Of a DNA stretch of 64,000 nucleotides, positions 36,601 through 51,600 are shown one piece after another. The DNA lies in NCBI RefSeq assembly GCF_901933205.1, contig NC_044572.1:35185501-35249500 (forward strand). Reading direction: 5' to 3'. Source of the stretch: Camarhynchus parvulus. Taxonomy: Eukaryota > Chordata > Aves > Passeriformes > Thraupidae. The notes under the pieces were generated by a model that was not told the DNA's origin, made no database searches, and saw only the letters and a list, made by a program, of their open reading frames with translations. Numbering within the stretch: position 1 is the stretch's first letter; each line of letters starts with the position of its first letter. The translations under genes and the position numbers were made by a program.

Positions 36601-39600
36601 GGCACAATGTGGGAGTGTCAGAACCTCAATCCATTGAACCTGGCCAGGGATGTTTGTTACAGCTCAGTAAATGAAAGCTGCTTTCCTCCAGTGACGTTGC
36701 TGCCTCATTTCTTCTTAAGTTAATGAGCTTGTAGTTTTTAATTAGACATAAATGGCAGCTGTCGGGTTGTGTTTGGTTTTATCTTTTCATACTGCTGTAG
36801 TGCTTCCAAAAGTAGAAAAAAAGGATGATTTACTTCTAAAGTTAGGCAGCAGGCTGGGCAAAAGTGTACCCAGAGCTAGTGGTGTGGGTCTAGCCTTGTT
36901 TTGGTTTTTCTCTGGGAAGGTGTCCAGAAGTGCGGGTCAGTAATTCAAGACTATGTTTTATGTGGGCAGCACAAGGAGTTTCAAGAGGCGTTGAAAACTG
37001 CTTCACTGAAAGATGGTATTCAGCATGTTCAGAAATCAACAGATCCGCCTCTGTTCGTCTGTTGCTTTTTAAGAGATTCTTACACGTTGTTTTTCAAGAT
37101 AACCTGGCTAGCCCTTCCTTCAGGGGAGGAAGACTTGGAAGGCAAGACAGCAGGGGTGGCTTTTCGGAAGAGTGAAGAGGTTGGGTTGAGGAGTGGTGAA
37201 AGGAGTTGAGGGGGGCTGAACTGAGAAGGCAGTTTTGGAAGACAAGAGTGAGTCAGTGATGCTATGTTAGCAAAATACTGAAAATGACATATGGCATCTC
37301 AAGACACACACTGCCATGGTCCAGCTGTGTGCAGAATGGATATAGAGGTGTCAGAAAGCAGAGATTACGATGTACAACATCCAAGTCTGTCCACAAATCT
37401 TAATGCTTCAAAGAGTTTGGTTTTCCAGGGGGACTGAGAATCTTTGGGGGCATATATGCGACAAGTCTCAAGTGAGAGAGATGGTGGAATTGCAGAGAGA
37501 GGCGTAACTGAGAAATGCAGTTTTGTTTTTCAGGCTGGCAACCTCGGTGGTTCCTTCTCTGTGGTGGCATACTGTCCTATTATGACTCTCAGGAAGATGC
37601 CTGGAAGGGTTGTAAGGGAAGCATCCAAATGGCTGTTTGTGAAATTCAAGGTAACTAAGATACAGTAGCACTCAGCTGCATTTAAAGTTTGTCCAATAAT
37701 GTTGCATTCAAGATGAGAATTCAGGTGACAAGAGCTGTTTGGCAGCTTGATTTCTCTGGTATGTATTTGCAGTAACTTGATGTATATGCAAGTTTTTATA
37801 CCATAGTATTTTGAAAATGTTGAGAGAACTGCAAGTCTCTAATATCATGGGTATTCTACGTGCAGGTGGGTCATTGCTTTTCATGAGCTGTGGTGGAACA
37901 TCACACAGCTTTAAATGACTCTTCATAAGCACAGAGCTGAAGCTAGAAATATGAATAATAAACTTCAGTATTAGGTCTGCTCAGTCATACTACCACATTT
38001 TTGAGGTTCACTTAAGGGCTGGAAGCTTGAAAGAGAGGCTTGCCAGAAAAGGATGCCCTTTCCATAAAGACTCAGATTATACTGATCACAAAACTGTCTT
38101 TCATAGTTGTACACATGTGTGTCCTGCCCATTCCCTAACTCAGAAGAGAAGTCATAAAATGGCAGTGGGGGAAGTTGGGACCATAGATTTCTCCTCTTTC
38201 ATTTCTGTTTGACCTGCCGCCTGACGCATCTCTTGGGATGTTTGGCTGGGCTGGGAAGGGCCAGGGGGCTGGTCTGAAATCTATGTTGCTTTCAGTTCAT
38301 CCTGCAGATAACACACGAATGGACCTGATCATCCCAGGGGAGCAGTACTTCTATCTGAAGGCAAGAAATGCGGTTGAAAGGCAAAAGTGGCTTGTTGCGC
38401 TTGGAACTGCCAAAGCCTGTCTGACTGACAGCAGGACACAAAAGGAAAAAGGCAAGAACACCCTTTTGCTGGCACATGATGTTTGCTTTAAATTTCCCCA
38501 TGCTTTGCCTAGTGCATGTGCATAGGACAACTTCAGTGTCCAGCCTGTGCTTCAGGTCTTTGGTGCTGCTGAAAGCTAAGATATGTGGGAATATTAACTA
38601 GAAATCTCAGGTATTAATTCTCAGGGTAGGGATTTGGAAACTTTGTTTTTTTCTTAAAATACACTATATAAAAGTAATTTGAGAACGATGTGCTGATGGG
38701 TTCTGTACGTACAGTGAGTAAATAATCCCTGCTAGGGGTCACTGTGATGCAAACTGTAGAAGAATGTAAGACCCCACCTTGTACAGCTGTCTAAATATGA
38801 TGACCCAGCCTCTTACACCAGTGTCTCTTCAGTTTTGGAGTTCCTCACATGTTTCCATGTTCTAATTGGGCTGTCTTCTGCACTTTGAGAACTGCTTCAG
38901 CAACTGGGTTCCAAATTTATTAGTAATCAGAAACCTAAATCTGATCATGGTCAGGCTGTGAAAATTAATTCACTTACCACTTTGCTTTCATCAGCTGTCT
39001 CACTTCCCTCCCCCAATGAAAACCCCTCTTGCTTACAAGTGTGGCATCAGTCATAGAGCATTGTGAGGCCTCATGCCTTAACCTTGTGTAACCTCAGCAC
39101 AGTGACTATACAGAAGATGGGAAAACAGCAAATTATTAATGTCCTGAGTAAATGCAGGGGGTGGCAAGCACTTCCTTTCCCTGAGGTGAGGATTTGCTTC
39201 TCCTCTTAGCCTTATGCGTGTTATCTCCAGGCTTTGCATCTACTGGTTCAAACTGAGTCAGAACTGAGCAGAAGATGCTACTGTAGAGTCCTTCACCAGT
39301 GCCTAGAAGCAGAACAAAGTTGGATCTGTAAAGTGACATACAGTAGCACAGGTTGAAAAGCTAGTCATGTATTTGCAGAACTAAAGCACATTAGTCTTAC
39401 TGAGAGACAATTTATTTTATAATTCAGGGACTCTAATATCAAAAACATTACTTCTGAAAAATCTCAGAATTACTGTTAATCTTATCTGGATTAGTCTTCT
39501 CAGTTCTGTACTCTCTGTTTCTCAGAACGAGAAACATATGGACACACTGGAATGAGTCCAGCAAAGGGCTGCTAAGATGATTAAAGAAAATATCTAGTGA

Positions 39601-42600
39601 GAGAGCATAAAAAAGATGAAGCCAGAGTCTTCTCACTGAATGAATAAGAGAAGATATGCATGAATTTTTATACAAACCGCTCAATTGAAACATAAGCAAA
39701 AATGTTTGTTGTGAAGATGAGGGAGCACTGAAAGGCTGCACAGAAGAGGTTGTGTAGTTTCCATCTTTGGCACTGTTCAAAACCTGACTAGACCTGAGTA
39801 ATTTGTTCTGACTCTCCTTGAACAGGGGAGTAGAACTAGCTGGTCTCCAAAGGTGTTTTCCAATCTCATCCATCCCATGATTCAAGAATATCTATATTAA
39901 ATTAATCCCTTTCTGTTGGACAGAATGCATCTTTTATGTCTAGTGTTTCCTACCTACAACCCTATCTAAACAATGCTATTGCTTGCAGTTTAAACTACTT
40001 TGTGAAAACAAAGAATATTACATGTAGGGCTTTTCTCCCATTTAAAAGGCCTGCTAAGACCAAATGTTGTGTACTTGCCTTGCACTGGATACAGTAAATT
40101 TAACTTTTCTTTTGTTTAACTTTCAGAGTTCACTGAAAACACAGAAGCCTTGAAGACCAAAATGTCCGAACTTAGACTGTACTGTAACCTCCTTGTTCAG
40201 CAAGTGCATAAAACAAAGGAAGCCAGCATTTCTGGTGTGTCAGAACCAGAGGTACAGCTCTAGTTTTGTTATAGACCACATGTGTAATGTTTTGGGCACA
40301 TGAGCTTTTCTGGATACCCAATGTAGTATTCACTCACAGTTACTTAATGTTACAACCTTCTTCTGCAGAGAACCTGAGGGAAATAAAGTGCTCACACAGC
40401 AGTTCTTGTTTAAATGGAGTATTGTGTTGTTGCAAATGACTTGCCCTTTGTTGGGCTAGCAAGTAGTGATATGAGATCTGATAGCTGTGATCTAGACAGT
40501 AACAGCTCTGTGGGTGATCATGTGTTTACAGTGGATCAGAAAAAAAGCAAAAGATCCTTTATAAAAAGATAATTTGCACAAACACACATTTTTCTGCCTG
40601 AGTCCTTAATATCCTGCTCAGCAAAACACATCCAAAGCCCTTAAAAGATCAAGAGATGTTGCAGACCACAAAAAGAGCAAAAGTGATATAAAGAACTGCT
40701 TGGTTTGCCTCACTTAAGTTAAAGTTTCAAACCTTGCAAATCTTTGTGACCAAAGAAGCCTCATTTAAGAGCGATCTCCTAAAGACAGTGATCTGCCCCT
40801 TGCTTGGAGAGAGAAATGTGTGAAGAAGAATGCACTCCTTTACTAGAGAAGCTGGTGTGGAGTTCCAGGATGCCTCCCACTGGAGAGATGGGTCTTCAGA
40901 TGCAGAGCAAGCAGGCAAAACACCTGAAGGTTGATCAAACCTTTGGTTTGGTGTCCAAACCATCTCTGTAAAGATACCTGATAAACTGTGTAAGGTGAAT
41001 TGAAAGATAGTGCAGAAGCATGATGTGGTGTACAGATGACTAAAAGGCACTGTTAGAACTTGCAGCTCGCAGATGTTGACCTGTAATGTGGTGTTTATCC
41101 TGCTCATATTTCATGCATCTGGGGGAAGACTCTATTTCCCTGATCTTACTGGCATTTAACTGCAAAGATTTATTGCTAAAAGCATTTCAGCAACAATAAC
41201 TCACTTTGCAGAGATGAAGAGGCAATGTGATACCTCATTCTGCATTTTGTCATTTCCAATAAGTTTCTGTTGATAGGGTTTTTGAAATGATCATCTACAG
41301 ATCATTCTACATCTATTTAATTTGTTTACTTTTCATATCTCCTGTCAGTGGTGTTTCCTGGAATGCTGTTGTTGAATACATTCAGGCCTAGTAATTCTTG
41401 CACTTCTAACACCAATAAGATAACTAAGAGGCATTGATTTCAAAACACAAGCATATTAAGCTGCTTGCACTGAGACGCTGAAAAGAGGGGTAATACTGCA
41501 AGGGGACATAGCCACAGTAATATGTGATGCCAGTCCTCTGAGCAGCTGACACATTGAGTTTTAATTCATGTTAGCCAGAAATCACAACTGTAGCAGCTGT
41601 GGGCTTTGCAGACATTAGTTGCTCCAAATTGATCTCTTCCCACAGAGTGAGATTGATATGGGAGCTCTGTTGAAATCAACCTGTGACACTTTCCTGAAGA
41701 CTCTTGAAGAATGTATGCAGATTGCAAATACTGCCTTCACTTCTGAGTTACTGCATCAGACCCCACCTGGATCCCCAAATTTAGCAGTTCTCAGAACGAG
41801 CAAGGTAATGGCCAGTATCTTCTTCTCTCAGCCTCAGCAGGGATGCTAATGGGTCTTTTTGTCAAAAGTAGCATTTGTAGAAGTAGGGAATGCCTTTTTA
41901 CCCATATCATAGCTACTGGTCCTACACTGGACATACTCTGCTATTTCTTGTGGTTTGCAAGTGAGGTAGGGCCATTTTTTTAACAAACAGTGACCAATCG
42001 CTTAACCTATAATGACAGGTGAAAATTATTAAACATTAACTTTCAGGGCCTGAAAGTTACACAGTGGTGTTTCACAGAAAGTCCAACAGTGGTGTTTCAA
42101 AGTTCTTTGGCTCTACAGCAGGTTTGTCCATGTGGGAGCTCACAGCAATTATTATTCTGTTAAGCTGCAGCAGTATTGGATGTGTGCTAATATGTCAGTG
42201 GGAGCTGATGAGTTTAGCTTTCTAATGAGAAAGGCACTTTGTTGATTCCTGGATCCATAACTGTATATGGAAAACTGACACATCTCTGGCTAACAGGAAG
42301 TTAAGATCTATGTAGGAAGGTAGATGCATGGCTGCATATGAGAGATGGGATTGCTTCACCATACCTGGTACCTAGCTTCATGTTTCTTCTATTTTTTTCA
42401 ACACTTTTTGATTAATAAAGAAAATGTTACAAAGGAAGCTCACTGCATTGTTTCTCTTCCATATGCTGTGTGGTGTCTCACTTGACACTTGCTAACTACT
42501 TTCTGAAAGAAATAATCTGATTTTTTTTCTTTATTTTTTCTTCTTTTATTTTCAATATTGTAATGGTGTAATAATGTAGCACCATTTTCACATTTGTCTG

Positions 42601-45600
42601 TATGCTGCCTCCAGGTCAGAGAATTAGGGAGGGTTTTTTTGCTGACTCCAACTTGTGTTTAATAAAATGTGAAGTTTGAGAAGCATGATACAGTCTTCTT
42701 GCTTTAAACAATGTTATCTCCCCTCCATATCTTTCAGGTAAAGCACTCTGTCTTGTCCAGTCACACCTCAACAGAAAGGTATAATAGAAGTATTTACTGC
42801 TAGTCTCTTTCTAATCTGTGTTTGGTAGTGTCTGTTCTTTCCTTATTGCTAATCTGCTCTTACTGGATACAGGCAGAATTGTGTTGCTCTGAGCTGCCTA
42901 CTTGGAAGCAGGTGAAACAAAAGGGATCTGGCTCATCCCACTTCATGTCTCTTCTGTATCAGCCCTTTTCCTTTCATTTTTCTCTGCAGTCCACCTGGTG
43001 TCTTATTGCTCAGTCACCAGCCAACTCTCTCCCACTTCAGTGCTCCTTCCTGCATTTTAGGTTCCACTCCATAAGCTCATAAAAATCATTGATGGTGAGC
43101 AGACTGATTCCTGGAGTAGGTGGCAAGGATGTATATTTTAAAATACTAATGAGGGGATATTCTAGAAGTTACAATACCTGCCTGCAGTTTTCTTTTCTGT
43201 AATCGTATTATTATGTACCTTTTTAATAAAGATCATTGTAAATATACTTGAAATCTGCAAGATGAGGTTGAGTCTTTAATCCTCTTTGCTGCAAAAAGCT
43301 GCCTCATTCTTCTTATTATTTTAGACAAGTTCTTTGCTCAGAGCAACCTGTGACTTCTGTCAGCTGTTTTTCTCTTGTTATTTGTGTGTTCACAGGAAGA
43401 AGCTTACCTAGCAATGCTTTATGCACCAAGTATTATTCTTTCCCTTTCTTCAGGCAGGTGGAATTGAACCCCTGTGAAAATGGCTGTGTAAAAGCAGAAG
43501 TTAACCATCAAGAACAAGCAGTTATTAAAAGCATGGAATGTTTAAACTTGGAAACAAATGAGGGGGCTGGTGATGTTTATGTTGAAGATTGTGTAGGAAA
43601 GGATTTGGCAGGTGAGTATATGCATAGTCTTTTGTCCACAATGATTATTCTATAGGTGTAAATTAAGGAAGGTGTAGGCTCCTTGTGAGACTGCTGATCC
43701 CTGGCTCCCAGGAGAGGGAAATATCAGTCTTTTAGTCTGATACTGCCTCTTGCAAGTTTTCTTGGCATAGCTCCTGCTGCCTTTGCTGATGGCTAACTTG
43801 GGACTGAATGGAGGAGATCAAAAATTTGGTTTTGGACAAGTTGAGGCTCTCCAGGTGCAGATTGAAGCCTGACAGGGCTTGGGCTCTCTGTGCACTGTGG
43901 GCAGACACATCATTCCCTGCTAGTATTAGGGCTGCAGTGTCAGAGCGGGCTGTGGAAGCTTTTGTGTGTATGTCTGAGGGCTTGAACTTTTTTTTAGTCA
44001 CTCTTGATTGCTCTGACAAATGTTTTCTGCAACTAAGATCCTAGAAAGCATCTTATTTCTTCCTTTATCTTAGCAATAGTGTGAAAGTTAGATTTGTGTG
44101 CAACTTCAGTGAAATACTGTTGAACTGATTCAGTATAAAATTCCCTCCAATGTGCTTGTATTGTTAAGGGCTGCTGAACTTAATTTGGATAACTATTCAT
44201 GTAACATGATTTTTGCACATCATGTTGGATGGACTGTACTGTTCTTGAACAGTGGCTTTCTCTGCCTGGCTGTTCTTCCAAAACATAAGTATGCAGTCAG
44301 TGAGTCAGCAGAAGTTTTTAAGTCCAAGTTAATGATGATAGTCATTTTGCCCTTATGGGTTCTCTTTGGAGTTTTTTCCAATTTTGGGGTTGGTGCTACA
44401 TAATGTGGCAAGTTCCTGCAGAATAATACACACATGACACCATCTAGCATAATATCAATAAAACAGCACTAAAGCAAGGACATCACACTAATTCAAGTTT
44501 TTGGAGTCATTTAGCTACTGTGGTTCCTGTGCACAAAAGAGAAAAGGCTACCCCCTGTTGGGTTCAGATATTTGAGCTGCAGAGTTTTGCTGTCAATATG
44601 GGGTGGAGTTAGGATGTGCAGGCCATCCATAGAGGATGGGCTGACCCAGCCAGTCCATGGGCTTTGTCTTGCTGATGGCTGTACCTGGGTGCTCCCTCTG
44701 ACCCCAAGAGCTCTGCCTTGCCTCAGATACTTTTTCTTCCCTCTCCCCATTTTTAAGAGCAGTTAGTCTTTAAAAGTGCTTGAGCACTTAAGTCCCATAG
44801 CAAATTTCTCTGTCATTTAGGGCTTACAGTGTTTGAGTTTGAAATTTCAGAGGGCCCAGGGTTTTTGCATAGCACTCCTGCAGTGTCACTGCAGACCTGG
44901 GCTGTTTCTCTACTCCTCAGCCTATGTGGCTTGGTGAAGGACAGATCAGTGGCGTCACTCAAACCTCTGTCATTCCTTGGCAGACACTGTGCTTGGGAAT
45001 GTCAGTGATGTCTGAGGCTGGAGAATGGCTGGTGTGGGTATGAGGGGTTTTCTTTTCACCCAGCACCAGGTTTGTTCAGTGGTTCTCCAACTAATTGGCA
45101 CTGCCGTAAGCCTGCTTTCAGTTGTCACCTGGAGGAAAAGAGTTCCTTGCAGCTTGATCCCTTCAGCCAGAAGCTCAGTTCTGCTTCATGTCTCTCTCTG
45201 ATCCTCACTGACACTTGAGAGTATTCCTTTCCTGGAAAGACAGGTTCCCTGGGAAATTCTGGATGCTAGTTTGACAGTCTGGCAGCAAGATGTGCTGTAG
45301 CTATGGCCTCTATGATGCAGATGCTGTGAATCATTTTTCCTTCTTTACTTGTTCTCTCCATGAGGTCCGAAGGTCTTACCATGTATGGGATGTATATGAA
45401 AGATTATGTCTTTCCTTTGTCTTCCTTGTGCTTTATGTGAAACAGATGTACTTGGCCCCAAAGAAGAAATAAAACTAACCACAATAGGGAAGATGTACCT
45501 GGATCTTTTTCTGGAAAACTTTAAAGATATTTACAGTAATCAGGGAGAACATAGCAACCTTTGATAATCATATAAGTGTCCATTTAAGCAGCCAATTTGC

Positions 45601-48600
45601 TTACCTGTCAGAAGGAGTAAACATGTTGCTATTATTCTTTTGCTTTTGAAAATGCATTTTGGCACTTCAGCAATACTGGGAAAGTTACAACCATGTGAGA
45701 AGTAATCTTCCTTTCAAGGAGATGAGTCAGCTCCCTGCTGCACCAAACTGCTTCTTCAGTGCTCTTCTTTCTCACAAGACTGTCCTTGCTTAGGTTGTAT
45801 GGGTTCACCTGTACTGCAGCCTGGTGCTTGGTCTATCTGATTAAAAGAAATGGGGGGTGACTGATTGAAATGTGGTCTGAGCACCTACCAAACCTGCAGT
45901 GGTGCTGGCAGGGATGCTTTTAAACTTGCATTATCCAGATATCCAAGTGCCTTCCTTCAAATAGAAAGGCATTTTGATGAAAAGGAATAACGATATGTGT
46001 ATGTAACTGGGGGTTTTTTTGTTTTTCTTTTGTTTCCTATAAATGTTAGGCATTCAAGATGATGGGGAGGACAAACTGCAAGCTGTAGAAGGCTGTGGTG
46101 CCCACAAGATGCTGCAGTCAGAAAAAAATTCTTTAAGTGGATTGACTCTGTGTGAGGAGGAAAGAAATGAAAATGATTCTCCTACCTTCTTCAGTGTCAT
46201 GAGCAATAGGTAGTACAGATTTCTATTAAAAGGATTATTGCAACTTTATGTTAAGCCTTAAATTGAATTATTTTTAAGACTTTTCTGTCTGTAAAGCTGT
46301 ATTTACTGAGATTATATGACAGGACTGCCTACAGCACAGTAATTGGAAGAAGATATCTTTTGTAAAAATAGCTGTACAGAGTTAAGTGGGAGGTTTTTCC
46401 TTGTTTATAATTGCAGGCCTTGCTTGCACACCACCCAATGTGTGTTCTCTGCAGTCAGTTACTTTAACATAGTAAAACAAAAGCCATGTTGGTGGTTTCA
46501 TGCCTATAAGTTTTCCCTCTATGCAAATAACTCAGACAGGAAATCTAATTTTGCTTTTGGAGGTTACATAAAAAGAATAGTTAAAGTAACAATATTTTCT
46601 GCTTGTCCTGGACACCAGGTTCAGTGATATTGAGCTTCGGGAGGAAGAGGGCATACCAACAGAGGAGTTCCTGGAGTCGTGTTATGCAATTGTGCCTGTT
46701 CTGGGTAAGCAGCTTCTTTTCTTCTGACTCCTTCTGACTGCTGCTAGCAGCAAGCAAAGGTGGAACAGTTGGGTTGGAAAATTTGTTTCTTCACTAAAGT
46801 GATATAATAGAACCAGTATAAGCAGAATCAGTTTAACTGGTACCAGAACATGTTTCTTACCCCTCTGCTTTAAAGAGGATCCACTCTCATTGAGATGGGA
46901 TCCACCTATAAGCTGTTTGGCAATCTTGGTGTCTGTATGGAGCAGTGATTTCTCCCCCTCAAAAAAGCAGCATAGATGCCTTGCAGTCTAGTACAGCTGA
47001 CAGCTCACCATCTATTTGATTCTTTTGTACTCACTATTTGATTTTTTCAAAGACTTTGATCTTCACCTAGCACAGCCCCCCACCAGCTTGACCCCTGCAT
47101 CTAGTGGATGTGGTGGCCCTGTGAGCATGCAGCCTTTAGAAGACTTGAACTGTAGGTCAGAATATTTTAGCAACTGGGATGGATTAGTTCTACACCAGAG
47201 AAAAACATTGGTTTGTCATTCATTTAGTATTTTCCTGTCATTTGTTAAATGAGTAAATGAAGTTATTTTTACTAAAGCATGAGAACTGGAAAAAGACACA
47301 ATTTTAAAATGTCTCTTTTTTTTCCCTAGACAAGCTGGGACCAACTGTTTTTGCTCCAGTTAAAATGGATTTTGTAGGCAACATCAAGGTAACAACTTAT
47401 TTCTAGCACAAGTTTTTGTTTTTTAAACAAAATATCTACTTTAGACATGAGTGCTCCAGAATCTTTGTGGTAGGAGTCAGTGCTGGAAGGTTATTTAATA
47501 TTTGATAATGTTACCATCTGTCAGCTTAAAACACTGAAATGCCCCTAATTCTGTTCTGACAGTACATGCTGTGTTTAATAAATCCACTTGTGTGCAAACT
47601 TATAAAATACTTGATTGACTGCCAAGTAAAACATCTGTTACACCTAATGAATGTGACTTTGATCCTGAGCTGTATAGGTTATAAGTCATGATGTGATGTT
47701 AGCAATGTTGACTTTAACCTGTAAAACGAATGGAGGGGATGGGGGGAAAGCCCCTTTGCTCAATCAAGTAGGATTGAGAAGCAGTTTAAGAAGCAATTTC
47801 TCAGCAGACTGGGGCAGCCCATGCAAATGCAAGCTTAGTTCTTGTTCTGGAAGTTCTTGCAGCTTCAAGTACCTTCTGAAGAACCTTCAAGAACCTTTGA
47901 AATGCTGGTTATGAGACAAAATGTGTTCAATGTAGCAAGACTTTTTGTAGCATTTTCTTGCAAGAAAAGAGAAATAAAAGCAAAACGTATCTTCTGAGTG
48001 TATGCTGAGGAATGTTGTATACAATCAGATTTCTTTGGTTGCTTATCTTATAGAAGGTAGCCACTGGAAGACTGAAAATAGCAAGAGAAAAGAATGCTAT
48101 TTCAAAACCTAAAACATAGAGTATTTATTGTTAAGTGATAGGCAGCTACTCCTTCAATGTAGAAGGAAAAATCTGTTTGTATGCCCTTTAAATATTGTCT
48201 CTTATGTTTGCATGAGGAGCTATGTATAGAAGCTTGGGAATAAATGGAAACCATAGGCATGCTGAGCACTGCCAAATGTAATATTGAGAGTTTGCAGTGG
48301 TCAGAAGGTAAATTTTGCTTGTAGTTGAAGCTCTGGGCAAATGGGACTTTGCTTGAAGAGCAGTTTGAATTAACTCCTTTCCTCCAGTGGGGAGGATGTC
48401 ATGGGAACTTCAAGCATTTTGTTGGACAGAAATTGTAGGTCCCATGTAAATTTTTGACTGAGATGTTTTATTTTGGTTGTGTTAGCCGGATGTGTCTGGG
48501 GTGTGCCCTGGGATGGCATGCCCAGTGTGTCAGAGCAGCCATGCCATGCCATGGGGAGTGCGTGACATCCTTGGGAATGTATAGGCCCCTGTTGGGCCCT

Positions 48601-51600
48601 GAAAGACCTAAAGCTTTGCCTATTATGTTCTTTCCAGAAAATAAACCAGAAATTTATAACCAACAAAGAAGAGTTTGATACCCTTCAGAAGATTGTGCTC
48701 CATGAAGTGAATGCAGGTGTAGCACAAGTAAGAAATTCTGCTACAGAGGCTCTCCTGTGGCTGAAAAGGTAATGGCCTTCTAGCTACCTTCACTGTGAAC
48801 TGCTGGTGCCATGAAGGGCCTCTCACCAGTGCAGTCTTATGTACGTGGGGCAGGCTGGTTACTTCCCACAGGCTCCATCAATCCAAACTGGCCAGCTTCA
48901 AGATTAATGTGCTTTCTGTGGCTGTATCACTGCAACTTTGCCCAAAGGCCTGAGAAAAACATTGCAGGCAAACTTTTTTCCTGTAAAAGTGAAGTTAGAG
49001 TGAATGACTGACTTGGCTAGGGCATCAAGCAGATGATTTCAAGCTGCAGCAGAAATGTTTAGCAGTGTTTTTCCCTTGGACTGGGAGAGAGGCTGGAGGA
49101 GGTGGCTACAATTTTGTTCAGATTGAAATTGACTCCTTAATACTGACTTTTATTGCACTTTGGAGTTGTATTGCAACGTTGGGGGCTTTGTTATACTTTG
49201 GATTACTTTCTTATACACATGGTTTCTTTTTATTTCATGGGTTTATCCTGGCAGAGGTTTAAAGTTCTTGAAAGGGTTTTTGACAGAAGTGAAGAATGGG
49301 GAGAAGAATATCCAAACAGCTCTGAGTAAGTACCAATTGCTTTGTTCTTTGTCTACTTCTAAATTCACATACTTGGCTGCTTTCCTTCTTGTTTAGAACC
49401 TGTGTCTTCTTTTCTTCAGTGGCTGATGAGGAAAGTGATCTCTAAGACATAACATTTTTGAAAACTGCAGTTTTTTAAAATGGCTGCTTTGAGATGGGTT
49501 ACTAGATAACTGATAAATGTCAATTCATTAGCAAATAAAGATTCCTTTAATTGGCATACTTTTGGCAGAGGAGACAGTCAAGTGCTTTGACTCATTCAAA
49601 TTTCTCTACTGGTTTGCAGTGGGAGCTCTCCCAAATGTATAATTGCTGTTTTGTTAGTTTTCTAATTCCCTGTGTGATTGGCCATCATTCTTGGAAATCA
49701 CCACTTTGCCAATTTGGCTGTGAATTGCCTGCATGAATTAGTAGGGAGGTTGTAACAAAGAAGAAGGATTTTTTTCCAAGTACACAATTTCTGACACTTT
49801 CTTTGTCGAGCTACTGGCCACAGTAAGTACAAAACAAAATACCAACTTCTCTTAGACTTGGCTTGGTTGCTCCTGGGCAAGACCCTCTCTATATGCATGC
49901 AGTATAATGTTGTAATAATCCTTTAAACCAACTTCAAAACAGCTTTTTTAAAGCTTTTTATATAATCTTCTTTTACACAGTGAAGCAGTTGCCTTATAAG
50001 ATTAGTAAAAAGAACTACTACACTGAAATGTGTAGCAGCTCTTGGAAGTGGGGCTGTAAATACATTGCTCCCATATATGGGTATTAAACACCATGGAAAG
50101 TGATTAGGCACTTATTTGACCTTCTGAGTCTGAAGGCTTCAGCACTGAACTGCTTCTTGAATTGGTCTGTGTCTGCAGCAGAGTCATGCTGCTGGTTTTT
50201 TGTACTTTTTCATTTCCTTTCTTCCCCTGAAAAGCTCTTCTATATCTGTACCACCAGTGCAGCTTTGGTTTACTGTTGGAATTTCACTCCATACAGTATT
50301 TTCTTAGACTTTGCATTAGTCTTCCTGTCTGTTGGAACACTTACTTGCTGTGGATGAGTTGAAGGAGATTTGACAGGGGAGCTGAGACCCCAGTGCAGAA
50401 ATCCCTAATCTGTCGTCTCCTTTCAGTCTACTCAGAAACAGCCATTATTTACATGAGTAGCAAGAATATACCCTTGAATAGTCATCTCTAAGCTCTGTGT
50501 TCTCTTTGTGAACTACCATACATCTATCTCTTGATTTTTTTTTTTTTTCCTTTAAGACAATGCTTATGGAAAGACATTACGGCAGCACCATGGTTGGGTT
50601 GTCCGTGGGGTCTTCGCTGTGAGTATTTATCTTGGCTGCTGACAGAGCTGAGGGTCTTGTCCTTGTGATCTTATATTGTGTGTAATTAATAAACTGTGTT
50701 AAAATTCTAAGTATTAAAATGAATAGATTCCTTTGCCAGACCTTATTTTCAAACTGAGGATTGTGGCTTTCACTATGTTCAGTACTGGACTTTCAGGATG
50801 CAGCCTTATTTCTAGAGATGAAACGGGCAGATTTTACTTGCATGCACAATTTTTTAATTATTTGCTTTTGAGCACAGTTTTGCAGGGCTATTAAATGAAG
50901 AAAAGAGGTTTTGAGGTTGCTTTTTTGAAGATTGATCTCTCTTTGAATATGAAGATCATTCAGACAGGGTTAGCACAGCGTGTGTGGGGAGTTGGATAGA
51001 GGAAATTTTTCGTCCAGTTTGGCAGCTCCCCCTTGTGTCTGTCATTGGAAAATTACCACTGAAATTACGAAAGGAAAAAGGAAGACCTCATCCAGGCAAA
51101 CATGACTTTGAGAGGAGCAGAATTGGAGAGAGCTTTCTAAATAACTTCTTGAGAATTGGTGATGGTGTGTAACACTGGGTTGGGAGCTCCCCTAACTAAC
51201 TATATTTTATTTGGAGTTTGTATTTAATTGATTTCTGATGTGCTCAATTTATTTATACAAAATATGATACACAGACACTTTCTAAAAGTCTAGCATCTCT
51301 GAAGATGTCTTTAACTGGGGATCTACACAAAAATAATAATAAAAGATAATATTTTATAAAGTTAACCTCCCTTCTAGTTAAAATTCTCAATATATGCATG
51401 TACACGTGATTAAATTGAAGCTATGCAGTCTAAATGCCAAGAGGGAAGTCTTAGAAGTTTTCCAAGGCTTTAATTGTATTTCTTTTCCCATTCTGTGTTG
51501 CAAATCTAAAAGCTTTGTTTCCTCTCCCAGTTAGCTTTAAGGGCAGCTCCAACGTATGAAGATTTTGTGGCAGCTCTGTCTGTAGATGAGTGCGATCCTC

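Larger units (their letters stand above)
37651..51530 (+). other. PLEKHA8: PLEKHA8 introns 2-13
   Basis: The twelve remaining introns are unique, A/T-rich sequence. The only interspersed repeat recognised is a decayed CR1 3' fragment in intron 3 (about 39520-39890). No nested gene was found on either strand. Confidence 0.75.
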
